Source: Scedosporium boydii
Lineage: Eukaryota; Ascomycota; Sordariomycetes; Microascales; Microascaceae
Reading direction: 5' to 3'
DNA length: 64,000 nucleotides
Assembly: GCA_002221725.1 (NCBI GenBank)
Contig: NJFT01000089.1
Location: forward strand, 1 to 64,000
Below, in pieces: positions 10,792-21,851 of the stretch; positions within the stretch are counted from its first letter, which is position 1, and each line of letters opens with the position of its first letter. Both the position numbers and the translations under genes were made by a program. The notes under the pieces were generated by a model, which was not told the origin of the DNA, ran no database searches, and saw nothing but the letters and a program-made list of their open reading frames with translations.

Positions 10792-11340
10792 GCCTCTTAG
10801 CCTAGAGACCTACGAATACCGGGCTACGCATCAAGATAGCCCCGCAAGGCGTCACTCTTTTTAAAAGGATACCTGCCATATTTTCTCCTCGCCGACGTGT
10901 ATCGGCCTCCCTACATCACGGTCAGGGGCTTTTTCATGGCATTTAGTGAATGCGTCAATGAGGGGTTTCAGAGTTATCACATCTTAGAGATGAGCTACAC
11001 ATTCTTTGGGTAGTTCAGAGGCCTTTACTGGTTAAATAACGTTGAATGATGAAGACTAAATTCATTTAGACGACTTCGTAATTATTTAAGTGTCAGTAAC
11101 CCTAATGCGAGAGGATCCTAATTGATTTCATCCTTCACCATCGTCCACACCATAGGCTTCTACACGAACAGCCGGACTGCGGCTTACCGAGTGGTAAGTC
11201 GACCGTCGCCGCAACCACTGCTATTCTTGCCTGCACTGGTTTATTGTTTCATTCTAATATTATATTGTGATAGGATGGCGCTTCAGTGGACGATATGGCC
11301 AACTAGTGGAAGGTTAGCTTGGCCGGTTTTGCTCGCGCCG
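10792..11340. other. intergenic, nothing recognised
   Basis: About 550 bp after the MFS stop. Short ORFs only, none with family features. Confidence 0.5.
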
Positions 11341-11349
11341 GACCTCCCT

Positions 11350-11572
11350 GAAGAAATTCTTCCGTCGGAGACAAGCAGAACACCGCAAGGAATCGCAAAG
11401 CCGAGTCAAAGCCACTTATTGGCCTGAAAGTAAAAAGGCCTAGCCCTGGAGCAGGAGAATGCTGGACTTCGGGCCCAAATCACACAGCTTCATTCTCAGC
11501 TGGAGAGTATGGGGGCAACTCTTCAACTCATAGCCTTCTCCAACTATGGACGACGGGCCTCAATCTATTAGC
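11350..11572 (+). pseudogene. decayed bZIP transcription factor fragment
   Basis: In one frame (about 11354-11443) a basic stretch FRRRQAEHRKESQSRVKA resembles the fungal bZIP basic region (N/H-R-x-x-S-Q-x-R). In the next frame (11443-11572) ALEQENAGLRAQITQLHSQL continues with hydrophobic residues at exact heptad spacing (L, L, L, M, I), a leucine zipper. The frames are joined by a stop codon and a frame change, so the gene cannot be read through. A later open stretch at 12001-12200 may be its C-terminal part. Classification rests on pattern only; a chance coiled coil is possible. Confidence 0.42.
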
Positions 11573-12415
11573 GACGCCAACACTGAGTTATACCATGGAG
11601 GAGACTACATCGTTGACAATATATTCGCATTACCCCAGCGCCAAATTCTAGCTCGAGGCTTGGCATCATCGGCAGCCTCGCCCAGGTTGGGCCGCAAACA
11701 CCAAAATCGCCTCTGTAACTGCAGAAAATTCCAAGAATGTGGAGATTTGACTCTCAAATGGCAATTAATCGTATATCGGTGCCTCCGTCACATACCCAGG
11801 TAGCTAAACTCGAAGGGCTAAGATGGGTTCAACCCCCGTCGCTTTGTTCGGAACATATTCAATCCTAAAACACATTCTATCGATCACACGTAAGCGATTG
11901 AGACCTACGGACGCTCGAGCATATCTAGCGTGAACAGAGTTAACCTATACCAAGATGCAATTCGGCCTGTCGGGAGTATTGTGCTAACAAGCATGTAAGG
12001 CGCGTCTTCAAGTCTGTATCCACCGTTTTGGCCATGTTTAACAGCATGATGCGCATGGACGGACCGCCCAAGAGATAGCTCTTCCACATGATCGAGCCTG
12101 CAGTCTGGGCAGGTCTTACCCTGCCAGATGACTTTCTCGAGGGTGCATCAAAGTTGCCAACCAATGGAGTCTCAACATACAACCGCAAGTGTCCCTTACT
12201 TTGCCTCCAATCATTCAGGTTTCACATCTTTCTAATCATGGTGTTCACGAACACCCCTATTTCTGTCCAGTCTTATTCTGATAATGGACGAACGAACTGC
12301 AGGCCGTAATTTGCAAACAACATGTTCATATTAAGATCTACAGCCGCCTAATAGAATAAGATAACAGCTGATACGGATTAATTATATGTATTGCCTCATT
12401 CATTTGGAATTGGGT
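11573..12415. other. degenerate coding-like stretch, TAG-interrupted frame
   Basis: From 12001 a frame reads RVFKSVSTVLAMFNSMMR..., hits TAG at 12076-12078 and continues LFHMIEPAVWAGLTLPDDF... to about 12200. It reads like real protein with one nonsense codon. I do not recognise the family; it may be the tail of the bZIP remnant just upstream. The remainder is featureless. Confidence 0.3.
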
Positions 12416-13081
12416 CTAAATCTTGGGTGTTGGCAACGACATCCACATACCCTCACACGTGGCAAACAGAGTACCCTTCCCGTCTGTGATCTCTACATCC
12501 AAGAATAGTTTGCGTCCGTCCAGCTTATTGAATGAGGCTGTAGCCATGGCAATACAAGGAATAAGTAGTGGTTTCCGAAGCCGTACCGCCATGCTCGCGG
12601 TAAGGAAGGAGATGTTATTGAAGTTCAAAACTCCATCAGGCAAACGCCACCCTTTGATCTCCTCCAGCTCTTTTTGAAGGTTGTGATTCATAAGAATGAA
12701 ACTGCCCATCACCTCGTCGGCCATTGTGGCAATAAATCCTCCGTGAGCTGATCCATGAAAGCCACTCACGCCAGTGCGGAGGTCAAATAGCAACGAGAGA
12801 GCGCTGATCAAGAGAGTCGGACTAGACTTGCGCGCTGGATTGGCACGGTTGGTTTGGGGGGTCGGAACTTTGTAGAAGCCGATGTAGTAGGGCACCGCGT
12901 TGCTGTTATTCAGGGTCTTTCTGAAAAACTCTTCGCGCGTACGGGGGCGGCCGGTCTCGTCGTCTTCGAGGCGAGCCGAGGGAACGAACGCCGTGATGCC
13001 TGGTTGTTCAAGAAGATCGGCACACCAAGGGAAGGTTTTGAAATGGTCAATCGCGCTGGGTTCAGTCAGGGTTTTCACCAT
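12416..13081 (-). CDS. hotdog-fold thioesterase family protein (PaaI/THEM4-like)
   Basis: A single uninterrupted exon of 221 residues. The N-terminal ~90 residues (FKTFPWCADLLEQPGI...) are typical of fungal PaaI-like proteins. The hotdog core has the active-site region GFHGSAHGGFIATMADEVMG, where H-G-G precedes the long helix, then LNFNNISFLTASMAVRLRKP and the last strand KGTLFATCEGMWMSL. Such proteins hydrolyse acyl-CoA thioesters in cytosol or organelles; the substrate is not predictable. Neighbours are a dead regulator fragment and LTR debris, so context gives no clear role. The gene appears intact and has normal length. Confidence 0.88.
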   Translation of the reverse strand: MVKTLTEPSAIDHFKTFPWCADLLEQPGITAFVPSARLEDDETGRPRTREEFFRKTLNNSNAVPYYIGFYKVPTPQTNRANPARKSSPTLLISALSLLFDLRTGVSGFHGSAHGGFIATMADEVMGSFILMNHNLQKELEEIKGWRLPDGVLNFNNISFLTASMAVRLRKPLLIPCIAMATASFNKLDGRKLFLDVEITDGKGTLFATCEGMWMSLPTPKI

Positions 13082-13493
13082 TGTGAAGGTGTGTGTGAAT
13101 AGCAGTAGTCCCGAGATGGTCGTGCAAGGTTGTGAGAAAGGAAAGTATGGTTGAGATTAAACGGTGGAAGGGAGACGAGACAATTATAGACTTCAGGGAG
13201 CATTCGTGCTGACGGTCAGGTGATGCTGACCTCGTTCAACGATTCATGCGAAAGGTTGAGAACCTGCTTGCTTTGGATTTGACTTGGTTCAGTAAGCAGT
13301 GCCGGGCAGCGGGAGACGTAGTAGGGTGCAACGTTACCCAGTTTTCATTCGCATTATTAGGGGAGATAGTTGACTGGCTCAAACTAGGGCGTGCGAAGAA
13401 AGTCTTGAGATTCTACATCCATCATTGGCGGCTTAGTGTCTTGTGAGATCAGCCATGTTCCGCCCGGCAGTTCCGGTTCCGGCAAGAAGAGGA
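13082..13493. other. thioesterase upstream region
   Basis: About 410 bp of ordinary composition upstream of the thioesterase, ending at the LTR fragment. No ORF or motif supported. Confidence 0.5.
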
Positions 13494-13990
13494 TGTCACG
13501 GGCCGACCTTTATGCAGGCCCAGAAGCGGTGACATGCGGCAGAAATGAAAGGCACGGGCGGCCGTCTACAAGTGGCTGGCATGTAAAGGAGCGATCGGAA
13601 GGCAGGGTTAATGATCAGTGGCGATCACCCCTGTGATCACTGCAGTCACCTAGTGATCGGTCTCAATCACTAGCTAGGCAGCTCTAATCACCTAGGAGAG
13701 CTTAGAAGGAAAACATCTATATAAACTACAAGTTCTACTATATATCTAGTTTATTCTTTAAGACTCTCTAATAGTAATTTAAATATAACTATACTTTTAT
13801 ATTTAAATATATACTTCTTTTTATATTATTATTAATACTATTTAACTATCTTACTTACTTTATAATAAGCTTCTACTATTTTAATATAGCTTTATTCTAT
13901 TAATTAATTAAACTCTTAAATATTAAAATTATAATAATAGTTATAACTAGGTTATAAGAAAGTAGTATAGTATAATAAAATTATAAGTTA
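13494..13990 (-). repeat. LTR fragment, family A (RIP-degraded), copy 1
   Basis: On the minus strand the end reads ...GGCCCGTGACA, matching the ends of related copies at 31655-32104 and 50771-51190. The GC-rich part (13494-13700) carries many TGATC/GATCAC motifs; the rest is TpA-rich, as RIP leaves. The inner boundary is approximate. Confidence 0.7.
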
Positions 13991-14092
13991 TATAATTACT
14001 TTTACTAAAAAGTAATTAATTAGTTATCTTAAAAAGTAACTAATTAATTAATAAAAAAAGTAACTAGTTAATTAATTTAAAGACTAATTTAC

Positions 14093-14336
14093 TTAGAAGA
14101 GCTTAAAAAAAATATTTATATAAATTATATAATCTTACTATATTTAGTTTATCTTCTAAGATTTTTTAGTAGTTAATTTAAATATAATTATATCTTTATA
14201 CTTGAATATATACTTCTTACTAGTATTTTGTAAATACTACTTAACTACTTTACTTACTTAATAGTAGACACTCTGGACCCTGACACTAGCTATACCTATC
14301 TAATACCCCCACTGAGCCAGTGTTAGGATCGTAATA
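14093..14336 (-). repeat. LTR fragment, family A, second partial copy
   Basis: The segment starting gaagagcttaaaaaaaatat repeats the part of copy 1 that begins gagagcttagaaggaaaa, and continues to a terminus (minus strand TATTACGATCCTAACACTGG) related to TGTTACGATCC of the 31655 copy. Two partial LTRs therefore lie in the same orientation. No clear target-site duplication was found. Confidence 0.65.
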
Positions 14337-14756
14337 CTTAGGTAGCTAAGGTGGGAAATCAGGTTGCCTCTAAATTTAAGTGGTTGACATTGCAAAACTA
14401 TGTTATCTAAGTTCTAGGTCTGTTGTAGAAGCTGGACGCTTTTTAGGTCCTCATCGAATTGGCAAGATCTAGCCAGGTGCTAGAATTAAATTCGCTGAAA
14501 CTGAGCCGGGCCTAATCTATTCTGAGCCAAGACTGAATTGTGTTACATGAGGTCGAGGCCAAGGTGGTTATTAGATTGGCGTCCGGTTACATATAATAAT
14601 AGAAACGAAAAACTAAAGGAAAAAGAGACCTATGGATTAAAATTGCGGTCTGATGCAAAGCGTTCCTGCTCGGTATCCAAGTGCTGCGGAAGTCTCACCG
14701 CCACTCCGCATCACAAGAAACAACCAAGCGCAGTTGATTGGTGTTCCACCCTTCCC
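14337..14756. other. 3' flank of the P-type ATPase gene
   Basis: 420 bp between LTR debris and the ATPase stop codon. Nothing recognised. Confidence 0.5.
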
Positions 14757-17700
14757 TCACAGCCACGAGCCGAAGAGTCGAATGTAGATCATCTTGACGA
14801 GTTGAACTTCGAGACAATATACCAGCAACTCGGCTGCCAGGAATCCTACAAAAGAGGCCGCAGGTTGGGCAAAGGAAAATGCTGACTGGAATGCAGGAAT
14901 CCAAGGGATGACGAAGCCAATTACCATGATGGAAATGCTTGACGCGACAAGAACGGGAGATGCTCGGCTCTGCAGGAACGGAATCTTGGCTGTTCGCAGA
15001 AGATGCACGATCAGAGTTTGGGTAAGAAGTCTATTCGAGTAGTTAGTAACTTAAGTCGCTGAATCTAGGCTCGAATAGATGCGAGTGAAAAGCAAGGAAC
15101 ATGGGGAGAGAGGAAGCCAAAACCGACCCTTGGAGGAACCAGTGCGTCTGGAAAGATTTCACGGCATGTGCGTCGCTGGCTCCCTGAATTCCATAGAAGA
15201 ACCACCCAAGCAGAAAGGTGCAAATGTCAATGGTTGAACTGGTAGGCCCTAGAACAATCACAAACCGAAGGAGTTCTACGCCTCGAGCTGTTAGAAAGCC
15301 ATCCTTTACGCGGTACGGACTTCCGGAAACGACTGGCTCTTACCAATTGGCCTCCATGTTCTAGGCAGCTGCAAATACTCGGCATCGACCCGATCCCATG
15401 GGAGTGCGATCTGGCTTATATCGTAGAGAAGATTCTGCGCAAGGAGTTGGAGGCTTGTCATCTGGGAAGGGCGTCAGCATGTTATCAGTTCCGCCGAAGC
15501 GAAAGAGTGTGATTGTTACGTACTGGAGTGAAATGAAGCCAGGCACTAGCAGCGAGAATGCTGAAAACGTTGCCAAAGTTCGACGACGCAACCATCTAAG
15601 GCGTTGTTAATGAAGAGGTTCTGCGTTCAAGTCTGAAGGCTCGTGCCACAACTCACCTTGATGTACTTGATCGAGTTGGCGTGGGTAATACGGCCGACAG
15701 TGACGCTGTCAACGATAATGCCCAGCCCTTTCTCGGTCAGAACGAGATCGGCGCAGTCCTTCGCAACCGCAGCCCCCGAATCAACCGAAATCCCAATATC
15801 TGCTTCACGAAGAGCGATGCAATCATTAACGCCATCGCCCAACATTCCAACACAGTGACCGGCCTTTTGCAAACTAGCCACAACCATGGCTTTCTGATCG
15901 GGTGTCAACTTGGCAAAAACCTTGCAGCTCTTGACGACCTGGTCGAACTCCTCGAAGTCTCCTTCGAGCTGGGCCAGGTCTGGACCTGAGATGGACTGGA
16001 CCTCATCTTCTGCCACCTCATCCTGGTTCACCAGCCGAAGCGATCTGCAGACGTTGAGAGCGACGGCCAGACTATCTCCGGTAAGGATCTTGACTTCTAC
16101 GCCCAGTGCTTTCAGTTGGGTAATGGACTGGGCGGCATCGTCCTTGGGTGGATCGAAAAAGCTGACCATGCCTTCTAAGACCATCTGCGACTCCAAAGCC
16201 TGGAGGCGGTCCTCGTCGTCTAGATCGAACTGAGGGATTGGCTTCATGGCCACCAGAAGAACGCGGTATCCCTCAGCGCTTAACTTGCCCACTTTCTGCT
16301 CCAAACTTTGGCGTGTCTTCGCACCAAGGTGGATCGTCTGCCCATCTACGCGCACGGAGGAGCAGAGAGCAAGCACCTCGTCAAACGCACCTTTGCAGAT
16401 GAGGATGTTGGCGCCAGTCACGCCGCGAACAATGCAACCCGATCGACGACGTTCGAAGTTGAATGGAATGGCCATGACCTTGTGGTGCTGCGCTACTGGA
16501 ACGGGCATCCCGTTTGCCAAGCGAAAATTGAGAATCGCGGCATCCATGTTATTGCCGCTACTACCTTGCATTTCAGAGTCGATGGTAGCAAGTTTTAGAA
16601 CGTCGAGGTTCTCTTTGCCGGTGCTGTCGAGATAGCTGTGCACGGAGATTTCGTCTTTGGTCAGAGTTCCCGTCTTTGAAGAAGTCAGTTAATACTCCTT
16701 AGGTGAGGGGGAAAAGGAGCAACACGAAATACCTTGTCACTGCATAAGACAGACATAGCCCCGAGGTTCTGCACCGAGTCGAGACGTTTGACGATGGCCT
16801 TTTTCTTTGAGAGCTGATATGCGCCGCGGGCAAGGTTTGCGTTTACAATCGCGGGCAACATCTCTGGGACTAAACCGACAGCGACGCTGATGCTGAAGAG
16901 TGCCGCATTTCCCCAGTCCCCAGTCGTTTTCCCCGAGACGCAGAGTACCTAAATTGTCAGGAAACCTTCCCAAGTTCACGATTTAATTATCTAAATCGGG
17001 GAGCCACTTACGATGGGAACCATTACGGCCATGAAACCGATCAACATCCAACTGACATCCCTAATTCCTTTCTGGAAGGCATTGACCTTGCGACGTTTCT
17101 CCAGCTCCTTGGCCATACTCGCAATGAGAACATCTAGTAACATTAGTAAAATTCAGCCTCTTAACTTGGATGGAAGTGTTTAACGTACCATCACCTGTCC
17201 GAAGGACGAGAGCAGCTCCGCTGCCAGAAACAACGCTCGTACCCATGAAGATAATATTTGCCTGGTCAAAGATGGGGCTATCATCCTTTCCGCCGTCTTG
17301 AATGGGCATTTTCGCCGCAGGCTCGCTCTCACCCGTCCAAGTGGATTGGCCGATTCGCAGAAACGAGGACTCCAAAACGAGGCAGTCGGCTGGCACTACA
17401 GCACCCGGTGACAATAGCACGACATCGCCGGGCACTAGGTCTCTTGCCGATGCCTCCGCTTCCGTTGGTGCAGGATGTTTGTCGGGGGCTTCGTCGCGAG
17501 TGGTAGGTCGGCGGACTTTGAAACTCGTGCTGATGGATGCTTGAAGTCTAAACATTGCCATTGCACTTCGGTATTCTTGCCAGAACCTGACGGCACACGA
17601 AATTACCACCATGACCATCAAAACGGCAAACCCTTTCTATTTTCAATAATTAGACGCCAGGATGTTGCCATGAGTTTAAATTTATATTACTTACCCAGTT

Positions 17701-18111
17701 CGGAGGGGGAATAGCGGCGTTGATGATGGCCAGGAAGATCAAGAGGATATTGAATGGGTTCGGGATCACCGACAGCAGAAGCATAAACCACGACGGCGGC
17801 CGATGGGATGACAAAACGTTCGTACCCTGGACAAGGCGACGCTCCGCCGCTTCAACGTTGGAAAGGCCAGCCGGGCTAGTCCCGAGATGATCGAGAACTG
17901 CCTCCATCGGCATGCAAGCGAATGCGCGCAGGATGTCATCCCGAGTGGCGCCTCCGCTGAGGTCGGGTGGAGCTTGCCAAGACGCCGTCGATGAGGTTAT
18001 TTGGAGTGACCTCTTGTTGAGTACGCGGAGACGGAGTTTAGCGCGGCCGGACCGGGCTTTATCAGCAGCCGGCTGCCAACGAGCCTTGAGCCAGTCAGTG
18101 AGAAATGACAT
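14757..18111 (-). CDS. magnesium-translocating P-type ATPase (type IIIB, MgtA-like)
   Basis: Nine exons on the minus strand: 17695-18111, 17189-17636, 17012-17133, 16733-16948, 15657-16673, 15524-15595, 15344-15461, 15128-15287 and 14757-15030. All are joined by GT-AG introns in consistent phase, giving 947 residues. Motifs in order: cation-ATPase N-terminal domain (LGTSPAGLSNVEAAERRL), TM1-2 with IPNPFNILLIFLAIINAAIP, actuator loop STWTGESEP, TM4 motif VGLVPEMLPAIV typical of MgtA/MgtB rather than Ca or H pumps, phosphorylation site LCSDKTGTLT, nucleotide-binding KGAFDEV, hinge MLGDGVNDCIALREADIGIS, and C-terminal helices ending LVKMIYIRLFGSWL. It should use ATP to import Mg2+ or a related divalent cation at the plasma or an internal membrane. 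The gene looks intact although it is flanked by repeats and a gene-poor stretch. One 5' splice site (gtcggt at 15127) is weak. Confidence 0.94.
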
Positions 18112-20024
18112 GTTGCCATTTACGAATAGTGTTCTGGGTTTTACTTTTGGCCTTCTTTTATTGCGAGGCCGATATTAGAGTGTATTCAAGGAACCATAGC
18201 TGACGGTATCAGCGCGACTTTGAATCTTGCGGAGGAAAGCCGCTGAAATGTCTAGAATGGAATTATTAGCCTCTCAAGGCAAATTTTTGACCTCTTCATG
18301 GCGTTGTATGCATACGTTACTGTCGGAATTCCTATGGTGGACGGAACCGGGTAGGCTCTGACGGCGCCAATACTGCCGCCAGGATGACCCTCGGGTGTGA
18401 GCTCAGGGTGGCCAGAATTGCGAAATGGGCCAGCTGGATAGCGCTGGCAAACAATAGCTTGTGCTTGAAGAATGAAAGTGGAAGAAAGCAGCGTGGGATT
18501 GATTGAAGGACGATATTTAAGAACGGTCAGTTCATGGAAAGCTACGATGCAAGTCTCAGTTAAATATTTATAGTCACGATATCATTCAAGTCCACGCATA
18601 TGGAGCAATGAGCAATTTTCCGAAAAGACAATTTTTTATTCCTTCTTCGGACGCGTCATCCAAGTGACAAGAGACAAGGCGCTTTCCCTTCTAGAGCCGG
18701 AACCTAATGGATACGAGAAACACCCCAAATGTCAGTGATGTGACCACCCCGGGGTTCAAAAGGGGGGCATGTCTCTCAGAAGTCTCTGCTTCGTTAAGCA
18801 GCCCAACAGTCTGCCTTGCAAATGATACCCAAGTTGGCACTTTTGGAGGAATGGAGCCTGGAAATTTTTTTTGCGTGAGTCTTCCGTCGAGCTAACCTAA
18901 TGTTATTGCTTGCGCCACGCCAACATAGCCCCGTTCTAACTTCACGGACGGGAATGGAAAATCCAGACCATATGCAAGCTACCTTGAGAGAATTGATATT
19001 CACTTCGCATGTAGATCTACAACCAGCGCCTGCATGTTGCTCAGATTGCTCGAAAATTTCGCGAAAAAGAGGAGTCTGGAGCACTCCCGCTGATGATACA
19101 GGTCATGCCAGACGATATCCTCCGCATGTCTGTGGGTCTTAAGATGTTCCAACTTGATGATCAACCTCGGTCTGCAAGTGGCGGTCTAAAGTGATATGTC
19201 ACCGCACTGGGCTTCCCCTCCGTACATGAAAGGACTTTGAAGTAACTACCACGCGCGCGATCAATGGCCCGATGGGTAGCGCGGCCGGCTTGGCTAGCCG
19301 TTGCGGTACATTCCTTGTAGATACCATTGGGCCCTCTGGACTAGAACTAGAGCCCGGGACGGTACACCATCACGGTACACTATCATGTTCCTCATCCTAA
19401 GCCGACAGTGAAAGCCTGTAGATTTTGGAGGAAATAACAAGAAAAAGTAAAAATGAAAAGTTCCCAGCAAGATCTATCTTAACGAAGATGGACGGCAGTC
19501 GGCAAGGGCTGCATAAGATCTAGCATGGAAGGTGCAAGGACGCAAGGAGAAGGGAATCAACAGAGTCTATCGGGCCTGTTTGCGGTCTCGGCCCTATGCG
19601 AGACTGATTCTTCACGCCCGTGAAAGCAGTCTCGTCCGGGTCTGGGCCATCAATGACATCGAACAAGTCACCATTTACCGATGTCACCTGAGGTACGACT
19701 TTAAAATTCTCTGTAGAAGTTTCAATCTTTACCATTACTGGGAAGATCTCATGGAAATTATATCGACGCACAAGGCTTTCGAGCCCCGGGCTCCATTTCC
19801 ACCATCTCGGCGTGGCTTTGCTAACTACTTATTATTAAGCTTTGACGAAACCAGCGACCTCTGATTTGATGCTCGTCTCATTAATAGTTTGGTGAATTGG
19901 GATGTGAGCACTTAAACACCAATATTCCTTTGTTCCTCGTGGTTGAGTGGGACGGAACAACAGGCGATAGGTGAGGCAGGCCTTCTTTCCCGCAGAGTCG
20001 CAGATGGATGTCACAAGTACGTTC
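18112..20024. other. long gene-poor stretch upstream of the P-type ATPase
   Basis: About 1.9 kb of normal base composition. It contains the ATPase promoter and only short ORFs on both strands. None shows family motifs or matching splice structure. Confidence 0.5.
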
Positions 20025-20576
20025 CTAGCAGACCTCTATGTAGCCTCCCGGATACTCCTTCGGGGCCGCTAACTGCAAAAGAACTCCTGCATCTTTGGAT
20101 GAAAAGACAAATTCCTTCTGATTGATCTTGATAGCCATAGACCATGGCGTGTAAGTTGCAAGTTCTTTGCCAAAAAGGGCAATACATTTAATTCCCCTGA
20201 TTAATAATTCCTTCGCCATAATTGGCCCAGCTTCCTGGTGAATGGTGATCCACCCCGAACACTTTCCATCTGGATCAAGCCCGACGGCCAATCTCAAAGG
20301 TCACAGGGGAGACGTCAGCGACCTCTCTTCCATTTTCTTTCGAATTGTATTTATTCTCCCCACAGGTACGACCGGCGGGTAGTTGAAGTTGTTGACGACA
20401 GTTTGATTCTCTTCTTCCTTAAATCGTAGGTCTTCCCACACGTGGCTAAGACCATCTGTTGTAGCCGAGGTCCTGAGGTTATTTTGGCGTGCCTGCCAGG
20501 TTTTGAACCTATCAGGGCTTTTTTCCATCAGGAGATCGAGGACAACCAGCGCATCCGCATAGATCTTGAGAAGCAC
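20025..20576 (-). pseudogene. possible hypothetical gene interrupted by one TGA
   Basis: A single minus frame is open for about 184 codons apart from one TGA at 20301-20303. It begins near MLLKIYADALVVLDLLMEKS and continues past the stop as PLRLAVGLDPDGKCSGWITI to 20025. Residue make-up is protein-like (amphipathic N-terminal helix, then mixed alpha/beta). An intron covering the stop was not evident. I do not recognise the family; it could be a chance long frame. Confidence 0.3.
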
Positions 20577-21242
20577 TTCTTATCCTTGGAGGGTGGGCCG
20601 GACCGTTGAGGTCCAGAATACAACTGCTCCTCATCATCCTAGATAGGGCTTGGCATTGTGTGCATTAATATCAATGTCGAACAAGGAATCGGCGAAGGCT
20701 TTCCTCGTGTCTTCGTACCTTTGTCAGGACGGTGTCGTGTTGTAAAGGGAAAGAAACGCTACGCCAGTCCGACGGGGATCGTTCTCCTTCTGGCTTCGTA
20801 GTCCCCTAGAAAACCGCGCCCCGAGGGCTAGAGGGGATTAGGAGATTGTCCAATGCTGCCATTCCCCAGCGGCATGACTGTGAGCTGCTGTGCCGCTGCT
20901 TACCTGGCAACGGTGATACGGCAAGGTATGCAGAGAGACCTTTCTGATTTAAAGTGTTCGTCAAGGAGCAGGGGTGCGCCTGAAAGAACGAGCGATTTCG
21001 GCGATGTCAAGACGTGAATGTTCTGCGTTTATTTCCGAGCGGTCTGAATACAAGATGCTCTGTTTGGCCGCCGCTAAATGCAGACGGTTCCAATGCCCAT
21101 GTATTCCACAAAATCGAACCCCCTGGCGGTCGCCCCTCTCTCATGCGTCCTTTTTCCTTCGTTCAACATGTATTTAGCTTCTCATAGTGCTGCTTAACCC
21201 TGATTGAGATCTGGGTGTACAAGGCTCTTCGATTTTCCTTCT

Positions 21243-21851
21243 CTACACTCCCTTTGTCTGTTCGTTGTTCGTATTCATTTTAACGCGTATCACTATGCCC
21301 AGCGCGGTCTCCCTCCACCTCCCCCCAAGAGAGGTTGACACTTCTTCGAGGTGGCGATTCCGTCCGTGTGGCGATCGAAGGTATAGACTTGATCGATCTA
21401 GGGCCGGTCTAGATTTCCTGGTCTGATTTCCTCCTGACTTCATTAGACCGCGCTTAGTCTCAGCCGTCTTGATTTTCTTTGTCCCGATGCTCCAGTTCGG
21501 TCTCCACTCTTGCTGCCATATTCCCCAGTGTCTGGGCGGTGTGAGCGGAGTCGGGACGCTGCTTGAGGTAGAGCTGGAGGGTTCGACAATGTCCCCTTCA
21601 CTACCATCTTTAGCTCTCTTTGAACCCGCAGCTAGGTCCTTGAGTGATGTCGTGACTTCCCGAACGATACGATGCGGATTGACCGACGAGACGGTAGGGC
21701 CGAGAATACAGTCCCGGAACGCCCTTGCTCCTTTCGACATCAAGTTCAGAATCTCCCCAGGCGGCCAGAGGACTTCCCCACACTGATTGACCCATATTGC
21801 CGCTTCGGTTGGGCCATCAGTTTCGTCTGGCAGCTCGGGACATTCGCCCGA
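21243..21851 (-). CDS. hypothetical protein, possible 3' exon
   Basis: The frame is open for about 202 codons, starting directly after a good acceptor-like sequence (cctcatatag at 21852-21861). It reads SGECPELPDETDG..., WVNQCGEVLWPPGEILNLMS and then an S/T/P-rich linker (VEPSSSTSSSVPTPLTPP). The C-terminal third is basic and less protein-like, so the true end may be earlier by splicing. No domain recognised. The first in-frame ATG is at 21743, but conserved-looking sequence precedes it, which favours an exon over a complete gene. Confidence 0.33.
   Translation of the reverse strand, partial: SGECPELPDETDGPTEAAIWVNQCGEVLWPPGEILNLMSKGARAFRDCILGPTVSSVNPHRIVREVTTSLKDLAAGSKRAKDGSEGDIVEPSSSTSSSVPTPLTPPRHWGIWQQEWRPNWSIGTKKIKTAETKRGLMKSGGNQTRKSRPALDRSSLYLRSPHGRNRHLEEVSTSLGGRWRETALGIVIRVKMNTNNEQTKGV

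Noticed and set aside
11826..11845. tRNA B-box-like word (gggttcaaccccc)
   Set aside because: No matching A box at correct spacing and no cloverleaf could be folded. No tRNA or rRNA gene was identified in the window.
13494..14336. One complete ~840-bp LTR
   Set aside because: Internal duplication of the same LTR segment shows two partial copies; expected target duplication not present at the outer ends.
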